This document shows, piece after piece, positions 5,295 through 10,332 of a stretch of DNA of 10,332 bases. This DNA comes from Dehalococcoidales bacterium (lineage in GTDB: Bacteria; Chloroflexota; Dehalococcoidia; Dehalococcoidales; GCA-2688105). The position numbers and the translations under genes were made by a program. The stretch covers positions 1 to 10,332 of the forward strand of contig DAOWJS010000092.1 in the NCBI GenBank assembly GCA_030640255.1, in the 5' to 3' direction. Each line of letters begins with the position of its first letter. Position 1 is the stretch's first letter. The notes below the pieces were generated by a model. It was not told the origin of the DNA. It searched no databases and saw only the letters and a list, made by a program, of their open reading frames with translations.

Positions 5295-5295
5295 T
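5276..5295. promoter_or_regulatory. Inverted repeat, putative operator between hisA and cobO
   Basis: ATTGTTA (5276-5282) and TAACAAT (5289-5295) form a perfect 7-bp inverted repeat with a 6-bp spacer. A second pair, TATCAC (5269-5274) and GTGATA (5285-5290), is interlaced with it. The site covers the hisA -35 and spacer and ends 21 bp before the cobO -35. This suits a dimeric helix-turn-helix repressor. There is no T-run, so it is not a terminator. No regulator gene is nearby. Confidence 0.5.
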
Positions 5296-5315
5296 ATCCC
5301 CTCTCGGCTTGTTTC

Positions 5316-5344
5316 TTGACATGGCTGGGGCAGGCTGTTAGACT
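5316..5344 (+). promoter_or_regulatory. Putative promoter of cobO-fbp
   Basis: A perfect TTGACA at 5316-5321 and TAGACT at 5339-5344 are separated by 17 bp. Transcription near 5351 would leave a leader of about 54 nt. I see no cobalamin riboswitch in this leader; it is too short for one. Confidence 0.6.
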
Positions 5345-5404
5345 GTGGTGGCTAATTAGTTTAGTCCGTGGCTATCTTGTTTCCATTTTTGGTTAGGAGT
5401 TTTA

Positions 5405-5971
5405 TTGAGAGAGAAGATATCATCACCTAGCCCTTCGTCGTCAGAACCCTTCACCAAGGGTCTGGTTCAGCTTTTCACCGGCAATGGTAAGGGGAAGACC
5501 TCAGCCGCATTGGGGACAGTAATCCGAGCCCTGGGTCACGGGCTGAGAGTATACATTGTTTTCTTTATGAAGGGTAATTACCCCTATGGTGAACGGCGTA
5601 TCCTGTCCAGGTTACCTAACGTCAAGATGGCTAGCTTTGGGCAAAAAGGATTCGTTGACCCAGCCAATATTAAGCCAGAGGAAAAAGAGCAGGCCAGGCT
5701 GGCTTTAGCCACCGCCCGTGAAGCCACACTCAGCAGTAACTACGACCTTGTAGTTCTGGACGAGATAAATATAGCCGTAGCCTGGAAGCTCATTGAACTG
5801 GATGATGTGGTTAAGCTTATTAGTGATAAGCCGCCGAATGTGGAGCTTATCCTTACCGGTCGTGGGGCTGATGCCAGGTTAATTGAGCTGGCCGACCTGG
5901 TCACCGAGATGGTGAAGATTAAGCATCCTTATGATAAGGGGATAAAGACGCGGAAGGGGATTGATTATTAG
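5405..5971 (+). CDS. cobO: Cob(I)yrinic acid a,c-diamide adenosyltransferase
   Basis: CobO/BtuR transfers the adenosyl group of ATP to reduced corrinoid cobalt, making the active coenzyme form during salvage or synthesis. The 188-residue protein has the family's P-loop GNGKGKTS (26-33), the VVLDEIN Walker B (116-122), LTGRGA (150-155) and the C-terminal KHPYDKGIKTRKGIDY (173-188). The TTG at 5405 is the only plausible start and lies 5 nt after AGGAG. It gives a Ser/Pro-rich N-terminal extension of about 17 residues before the usual KGLVQLFTG. The gene is followed after 21 nt by the FBPase gene, so the two are probably cotranscribed. No other cobamide gene is in the window, which suggests a salvage role. 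Confidence 0.95.
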   Translation: MREKISSPSPSSSEPFTKGLVQLFTGNGKGKTSAALGTVIRALGHGLRVYIVFFMKGNYPYGERRILSRLPNVKMASFGQKGFVDPANIKPEEKEQARLALATAREATLSSNYDLVVLDEINIAVAWKLIELDDVVKLISDKPPNVELILTGRGADARLIELADLVTEMVKIKHPYDKGIKTRKGIDY

Positions 5972-5992
5972 CTTAAACGAAGGAGGAGATTT

Positions 5993-7087
5993 ATGAGTAT
6001 TACCCTAAGCGTAATCAAGGCTGATGTTGGTGGCTATGTGGGGCATTCTGAGTCTCACCCCGATGTTTTAGCTAAGGCTGGCGAGTGCCTGGCCAGAGCT
6101 AAAAAGGACGGGTTACTGGTTGACTATCATGTAACCAAGTGCGGTGATGACCTGCAACTGATTATGACTCACCAACAAGGCGAAGACAATGAAAAAATTC
6201 ATAAGTTAGCCTGGGATACCTTTGTCGACTGCACCCAGGTGGCTAAAAAATTAAAGCTTCATGGTGCTGGACAGGACTTGCTATCTGATGCTTTCTCAGG
6301 CAATGTCCGGGGGATGGGTCCCGGGGTAGCTGAGATGGAATTTGAGGAGCGGGTGGCTGAGACCATTATTATCCTTATGGCCGATAAGACCTCATCTGGG
6401 GCATGGAATATGCCGCTATATAAGATGTTTGCTGACCCATTTAATACCATCGGACTGGTTATCGCTCCCAATATGCACAGTGGTTTTGCCTTTGAGGTGC
6501 ATGATGTCAAAGAACATAAGAAGATAACCTTCAATACCCCTGAGGAGATTTATGATATGCTGGTGTTCATAGGCGCCCCGTCACGCTACATGATAAAGGC
6601 AGTCTATCATCGGGAAACTAAGAATATAGCCGCGGTATCCTCCACTCAGCGTCTGTCGTTGATTGCCGGCCGATATATAGGCAAGGATGACCCGGTGTGC
6701 ATTATCCGCGCTCAAGGGGAGGTTCCCGCAGTAGGTGAAGTGCTGGAACCATTCTCCTCTCCCATCCTGGTGGAGGGGTGGATGCGAGGTTCCCACCAGG
6801 GTCCCCTTATGCCAGTATCTATCCCTGATAGCACCCCGACCCGTTTTGACGGACCGCCGCGGGTGGTGGCGGTTGGCTTTCAGCTTTCCGGAGGCATGCT
6901 GATAGGTCCCCGCGATATGTTTGCTGACAAGTCATATGACCTAGCCCGCCACCAAGCAAATGAGATGGCTGACCTGATGCGTCGTCACGGTCCCTTTGAA
7001 CCGCACCGCCTGCCCTTAGAGGAGATGGAATACACCACCATGCCTGAAGTAGCCAAAAAACTAGAGGGAAGGTTTACTGACCTATAA
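5993..7087 (+). CDS. fbp: Class V (archaeal-type) fructose-1,6-bisphosphate aldolase/phosphatase
   Basis: The enzyme family joins DHAP and GAP and then removes the 1-phosphate to give fructose 6-phosphate, making gluconeogenesis one-way. The 364 residues align throughout with archaeal members from memory. They include SVIKADVGG with D11 and H18, GDDLQLIMTH (51-60, metal ligands D52 and D53), GQDLLSDAFSGNVRGMGPG (93-111), ADKT (130-133), and AGRYIGKDDP, where Y228 and K231 correspond to the Tyr229 and Lys232 Schiff-base pair of the archaeal enzyme. WMRGSHQGPLMPVS and the closing RRHGPFEPHRL and EMEYTTMP are also intact. AGGAGGAG at 5981-5988 is a near-perfect ribosome site. Both activities are therefore expected. 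No classical FBPase is in the window. Confidence 0.95.
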   Translation: MSITLSVIKADVGGYVGHSESHPDVLAKAGECLARAKKDGLLVDYHVTKCGDDLQLIMTHQQGEDNEKIHKLAWDTFVDCTQVAKKLKLHGAGQDLLSDAFSGNVRGMGPGVAEMEFEERVAETIIILMADKTSSGAWNMPLYKMFADPFNTIGLVIAPNMHSGFAFEVHDVKEHKKITFNTPEEIYDMLVFIGAPSRYMIKAVYHRETKNIAAVSSTQRLSLIAGRYIGKDDPVCIIRAQGEVPAVGEVLEPFSSPILVEGWMRGSHQGPLMPVSIPDSTPTRFDGPPRVVAVGFQLSGGMLIGPRDMFADKSYDLARHQANEMADLMRRHGPFEPHRLPLEEMEYTTMPEVAKKLEGRFTDL

Positions 7088-7132
7088 AAACCGCGTTTTC
7101 CAGCCAAGGTTAAAGCTGGGATAGAAGGGGGT

Positions 7133-7744
7133 ATGTCTAAGCTCCTCCTGGCGACAAATAATCAAGACAAGGTAGGCGAGTATAGAAGCCTACTCCAGAA
7201 GCTCCCCTTTGAGCTAGTTACTCCGGCGGAACTAGGTATTACTACTGTAGTTAATGAGATGGGGGAGAGCCTGGAAGAGAATGCGGGACTAAAGGCAACG
7301 GTTTTAGCTGCCGAGAGCCAGCTACTAGCTCTGGCTGATGATTCGGGGCTGGAGGTTGATGCTTTAGGTGGTGAACCGGGTAGACTATCAGCTCGCTATG
7401 CTGGTGAAAATGCTTCAGATAGGGATAGGGTTAGCTACTTACTGGCACGGCTCAAGGGCGTGCCGTGGCACAAGCGGTCGGCCCGGTTCCGGTGTGTTAT
7501 TGCTATAGCTGCGCCCGATGGGAAGGTAGAATTTAGCTCCGGCGAGTGTCCGGGATTTATAACCTTTGAGCCCAGAGGCGAGCAGGGCTTTGGCTATGAC
7601 CCGGTCTTTTACCTTCCCGAGCTAGATAAGACGATGGCTGAACTGCCTCTGGAAATAAAAAACCAGGTTAGTCATCGGGGGCAGGCAGCCAGAAAAGTAT
7701 CCCAACTGCTGGAGAGGTTGACCGGCAGTAAATATGCTGGCTAA
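7133..7744 (+). CDS. rdgB: XTP/dITP pyrophosphatase (RdgB/HAM1)
   Basis: The enzyme hydrolyses non-canonical purine nucleoside triphosphates (XTP, ITP, dITP) to monophosphates, keeping them out of DNA and RNA. The 203-residue length is typical. Motifs are ATNNQDK (7-13), the ENA segment at 49-51, LADDSGLEVDALGGEPG (67-83) with metal-binding D69 and D70, GFGYDPVF (152-159) for base recognition, and SHRGQA (180-185). The ATG is preceded by GAAGGGGGT at 7123-7131. It lies 45 nt after fbp and 15 nt before moaA with no convincing terminator on either side, so it may be part of a long operon. Confidence 0.95.
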   Translation: MSKLLLATNNQDKVGEYRSLLQKLPFELVTPAELGITTVVNEMGESLEENAGLKATVLAAESQLLALADDSGLEVDALGGEPGRLSARYAGENASDRDRVSYLLARLKGVPWHKRSARFRCVIAIAAPDGKVEFSSGECPGFITFEPRGEQGFGYDPVFYLPELDKTMAELPLEIKNQVSHRGQAARKVSQLLERLTGSKYAG

Positions 7745-7759
7745 AAGGAAATACTATTT

Positions 7760-8746
7760 ATGACTGGACTCTCTGATTCCTTCCAGCGTCCGATAAATTA
7801 TCTGCGGATATCGGTAACTGACCGCTGTAATCTGCGCTGTATCTACTGCCTGCCCGCCGAGGGTATTGGCTTGATGCCCCGCCAGGCTCTCCTTACCTAC
7901 GAAGAAATCTATACTGTAGCTAAGGCAGCCGCCGAGCTGGGGATAAATAAGATAAGAATTACTGGCGGTGAGCCGCTGGTGAGGTCAGGGTTACCTAAAT
8001 TAATACAGATGCTAGCCCAAATAGACGCCATAGATGATATTTCGCTGACCACAAATGGAACCCTGCTTAGTGGCTATGCTGCCGAGCTAAAATCAGCCGG
8101 CTTGCGGCGCGTCAATGTAAGCCTGGATACCCTTAAGCAGGACAAGTTTGAGTTCATTACCCGGCGTACTACTAGCCTCGGTGATGTGCTAGACGGTATT
8201 GAGGTGGCTAGGTCGGCAGGGCTTAACCCGGTTAAGCTTAATATGGTGGTCATGTCGGGTATTAATGATGACGAACTCCTGGATTTGGCTACTAAAACCA
8301 TTACTGATGAGTGGCATGTGCGCTTTATTGAGCTTATGCCCTCGGCTGGAGTAAGCACTAGAGCCTCACAATTCGTCCCGGTCAGTGATATGAGAAAGCG
8401 CCTTGAACTATTGGGAGAATTAGAGCCTTGCCTGCCTAGTGTAGGTAATGGACCCGCCAAGTATTTTCGCCTGCCTCATGCCCGCGGCACCATCGGCTTT
8501 ATTACTCCGATTAGTGAGCATTTCTGTTTCCACTGTAATCGGCTGCGGCTTACCGCCGATGGTAAGCTCCGCCCCTGTTTACTGACTGATTATGAGATAG
8601 ACCTCAAGCTGCCCCTGCGCCGCGGTATATCTTCCGCCGGGCTAAAGCAACTGATTAAAGAGGCAGTTACCAATAAGCCACTGCGCCATCACCTGGCTGA
8701 GGGTTATACACCTAAAAACCGACCATTTTCTCAAGTGGGGGGTTAG
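7760..8746 (+). CDS. moaA: GTP 3',8-cyclase MoaA
   Basis: MoaA is a radical-SAM enzyme that converts GTP to 3',8-cyclo-dihydro-GTP, the first step of molybdopterin synthesis. The SAM cluster cysteines C23, C27 and C30 (CNLRCIYC), the SAM-binding GGEP (69-72) and the second cluster cysteines C256, C259 and C273 (CFHCNRLRL, then RPCL) are all present. The C-terminal double glycine (SQVGG) needed for activity in this family is intact. The 328-residue length is normal. AAAGGA at 7744-7749 precedes the ATG. The substrate-converting partner, moaC, follows after a repeat. Confidence 0.97.
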   Translation: MTGLSDSFQRPINYLRISVTDRCNLRCIYCLPAEGIGLMPRQALLTYEEIYTVAKAAAELGINKIRITGGEPLVRSGLPKLIQMLAQIDAIDDISLTTNGTLLSGYAAELKSAGLRRVNVSLDTLKQDKFEFITRRTTSLGDVLDGIEVARSAGLNPVKLNMVVMSGINDDELLDLATKTITDEWHVRFIELMPSAGVSTRASQFVPVSDMRKRLELLGELEPCLPSVGNGPAKYFRLPHARGTIGFITPISEHFCFHCNRLRLTADGKLRPCLLTDYEIDLKLPLRRGISSAGLKQLIKEAVTNKPLRHHLAEGYTPKNRPFSQVGG

Positions 8747-8763
8747 AAGTTCGTTTACCAGGG

Positions 8764-8843
8764 GTAGATTGAAGGGGCAAAGCCCCTTCAAAAACATGTT
8801 TCCCCCTCTCCTTTGAAGGAGAAGGGGATTAAGGGGGTGAGGG
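8764..8843. repeat. Modular hairpin repeat, copy 4, between moaA and moaC
   Basis: GAAGGGGC/GCCCCTTC forms a perfect 8-bp stem with an AAA loop at 8771-8789. An imperfect TCTCCTT/AAGGAGA stem with G/C flanks lies at about 8801-8827. The segment 8779-8820 resembles about 19-60 of copy 1. The distal part, AAGGGGGTGAGGG (8831-8843), lies directly before moaC and provides its ribosome-binding sequence. Confidence 0.75.
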
Positions 8844-8850
8844 ATTAATT

Positions 8851-9327
8851 ATGAAAAAGCTAACCAGTAAGTATGCCCTGAGTCGACTCCGAATGATAGA
8901 TGTTACCCAGAAGCCTGATACCCAGCGTGAGGCAGTAGCCAAGGGCATGGTCAGGATGCAAGCTTCCACTCTTGACCAGTTAACGAAGGATAAGCTCCCA
9001 AAAGGGGATGTTCTGGCGGCAGCCCAGCTAGCCGGCATTATGGCCGCCAAGCAAACGCCCCATATAATACCCCTGTGCCACCCAATTCCCATCGGAGATA
9101 TTAAGGTTGAGTTCAATCTGGATGAGGAAAATAGCACGGTGGAGATTACCACTACGGTAAAAAATGTGGGGAAGACCGGGGTGGAGATGGAGGCTCTTAC
9201 CGCTACCGCAGTGACTGCCTTGACTATCTACGATATGTGTAAAACAATAGACCAAAGCCTGAGAATAGAGAGTATTCGACTAATTAGAAAAAGTGGTGGC
9301 AAAAGCGGGGTAGTTAACCTTGAGTAA
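8851..9327 (+). CDS. moaC: Cyclic pyranopterin monophosphate synthase MoaC
   Basis: MoaC rearranges the MoaA product into cyclic pyranopterin monophosphate. The 158-residue protein has MIDVTQKPDTQREA (15-28), KGDV with K51, PLCHP with H77, GKTGVEMEALTA (107-118) with E112 and E114, TIYDMCK with D128 and K131, and the closing RKSGGKSG. These residues fall at the same numbers as in the E. coli enzyme. The ATG lies 7 nt after GAGGG, which is repeat-derived. No other moa or mog gene is in the window. Confidence 0.97.
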   Translation: MKKLTSKYALSRLRMIDVTQKPDTQREAVAKGMVRMQASTLDQLTKDKLPKGDVLAAAQLAGIMAAKQTPHIIPLCHPIPIGDIKVEFNLDEENSTVEITTTVKNVGKTGVEMEALTATAVTALTIYDMCKTIDQSLRIESIRLIRKSGGKSGVVNLE

Positions 9328-9348
9328 AGTTTATTATTAGTATATACT
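9320..9348 (+). promoter_or_regulatory. Putative promoter of dnaN
   Basis: TTGAGT at 9320-9325, within the last codons of moaC, and TATACT at 9343-9348 are separated by 17 bp. The -10 is part of a perfect 10-bp palindrome, AGTATATACT (9339-9348). Transcription near 9355 would give a leader of about 30 nt. Confidence 0.5.
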
Positions 9349-9384
9349 ACTCCATTACCAGTAATATACCTTTGGGGGTGCGTC

Positions 9385-10332
9385 ATGAAGTTATCATGTC
9401 TTCAGGAAAATCTAAATCGGGGACTTAGTATTGTGGGGAGGGCAGTAGCTACCAGAACCACCCTGCCCATAACCAATAATGTCCTCTTATCCACCGACCA
9501 GTCCCGACTTAAACTTGTTGCCACCAATCTGGAAATGGCTATTAGTTGCTGGATTGGTGCCAAGGTAGAGGAAGAAGGAGCCATTACTGTTCCCGCCCGA
9601 CTTCTCATTGAGTTTATTAACTCCCTGCCCAACGATAGGGTTGATATTAACCTTTCCCCTCGAACCAAGACCCTGGAGCTAAAGTGTGCCCGATTTGAGG
9701 CGCGTATCAGCGGGGTTGACGCCAAAGACTTCCCACCTATACCCAAGGTTGAGGAGGGCATTAACACCGAGGTTGAGGTAGAAGCCCTTCGTCAGGGAAT
9801 GACGCAGGTTGTATTTGCCGCCGCTACCGAGGAGTCCCGCCCGGTGCTCACCGGTGTTGATACCGACTTTGATGGTAACTTACTGACACTGGCCGCAGCC
9901 GATGGCTTTAGATTAGCCGTATACAAGCTACCCATTGCCACTCCGGTTAGCCAGAAGACCGAGGTCATTATTCCCGCCCGGACTCTGGCGGAACTGAATC
10001 GGCTTATAGCTGACCAGGAAGAGGCGATTAAGATAACGGTAAATCCCAATAAGAGCCAGATTCTATTCTGTTTGAAGAATATTGAACTGGTATCCCAGCT
10101 TGTCCAGGGCACCTTCCCCCAATATGCTCAGCTTATTCCCCAGAGCTACAATACCCGGGTGGTAGTTAATGTTGACGAATTCTTGAGGGCAACCAAGACC
10201 GCGGCTATCTTTGCCCGTGACGGCAGCGGCATTGTCCGCTTGGTCATCGCCCCCGGTGTGGAGCTAACCCCGGGCAAGGTAACCATCTCCGCCCGCTCTG
10301 AGGAGATAGGCGACGACGTTGGTGAGATTGAT
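9385..10332 (+). CDS. dnaN: DNA polymerase III beta subunit (sliding clamp), 3' truncated by the window
   Basis: DnaN forms the ring that holds DNA polymerase and repair proteins on DNA. Translation from ATG 9385 (MKLSCLQENLNRGLSIVGRA) stays open for 316 codons to the window edge. Typical segments are LPITNNVLL (27-35), ITVPARLLIEFINSLP (67-82), ISGVDAKDFPPIP (107-119), the domain-2 EESRPVLTGV (147-156) and AAADGFRLAVY (169-179). A complete clamp has about 370 residues, so domains I and II and much of III are present and roughly 50-60 residues are missing. GGGGGTG at 9374-9380 is the ribosome site. The neighbour is moaC, not dnaA, so this copy does not lie in a classical dnaA-dnaN origin locus. 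Confidence 0.96.
   Translation, partial: MKLSCLQENLNRGLSIVGRAVATRTTLPITNNVLLSTDQSRLKLVATNLEMAISCWIGAKVEEEGAITVPARLLIEFINSLPNDRVDINLSPRTKTLELKCARFEARISGVDAKDFPPIPKVEEGINTEVEVEALRQGMTQVVFAAATEESRPVLTGVDTDFDGNLLTLAAADGFRLAVYKLPIATPVSQKTEVIIPARTLAELNRLIADQEEAIKITVNPNKSQILFCLKNIELVSQLVQGTFPQYAQLIPQSYNTRVVVNVDEFLRATKTAAIFARDGSGIVRLVIAPGVELTPGKVTISARSEEIGDDVGEID

Noticed and set aside
5276..5295. A lac-type operator
   Set aside because: It resembles TTGTNA...GATAACAA by eye, but the spacing differs and there is no LacI-family gene or sugar operon here; any dimeric regulator would fit.
5345..5404. Cobalamin riboswitch before cobO
   Set aside because: The leader is about 54 nt, far too short, and I see no B12-box-like sequence.
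7100..7119. Terminator between fbp and rdgB (CCAGC/GCTGG)
   Set aside because: The stem is only 5 bp with a 10-nt loop and is not followed by a T-run.

Overview
The window looks like core chromosome from a free-living bacterium, most probably a Dehalococcoidia-type member of Chloroflexota. This is inferred from gene content and order: rplU-rpmA-rpmE followed by a DUF1385 membrane protein, an archaeal-type (class V) fructose-bisphosphatase beside a cobalamin adenosyltransferase gene, and medium GC with compact operons. The lineage is an inference; no ribosomal RNA or tRNA gene is present to confirm it.

Layout. 1-232: a hairpin-rich repeat (copy 1). 271-858: coaE, last step of CoA synthesis. 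910-1496 (minus): a RelE/ParE-type toxin and its antitoxin. 1497-1646: back-to-back promoters for the antitoxin and for rplU. 1647-2486: ribosomal proteins L21, L27 and L31, then a hairpin terminator. 2553-3440: a DUF1385 membrane protein that overlaps hisI tail to tail. 3425-5211 (minus): hisA, an unassigned PD-(D/E)xK-like protein, two more repeat copies, and hisI, so the his operon has been interrupted. 5212-5404: a divergent regulatory region with a perfect inverted repeat. 5405-7087: cobO and the class V FBPase. 7133-9327: rdgB, moaA, another repeat copy, moaC. 9385 to the window end: dnaN, cut off by the window edge.

Functionally this is housekeeping: CoA, ribosome assembly, histidine synthesis, gluconeogenesis, cobamide activation, nucleotide-pool cleaning, molybdopterin synthesis and the replication clamp. 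Accessory DNA is limited to the toxin-antitoxin pair, the nuclease-like gene and a family of modular palindromic repeats.

The most notable observations are two conserved genes that appear to begin at non-canonical codons. For rplU it is ATT at 1647 and for hisA it is ATA at 5211; in each case no ATG, GTG or TTG exists between the upstream in-frame stop and the conserved N-terminus. Other points are an antitoxin whose strong promoter places the transcription start on the A of its ATG, and repeats that reach into the start of hisI and supply the ribosome-binding region of moaC.
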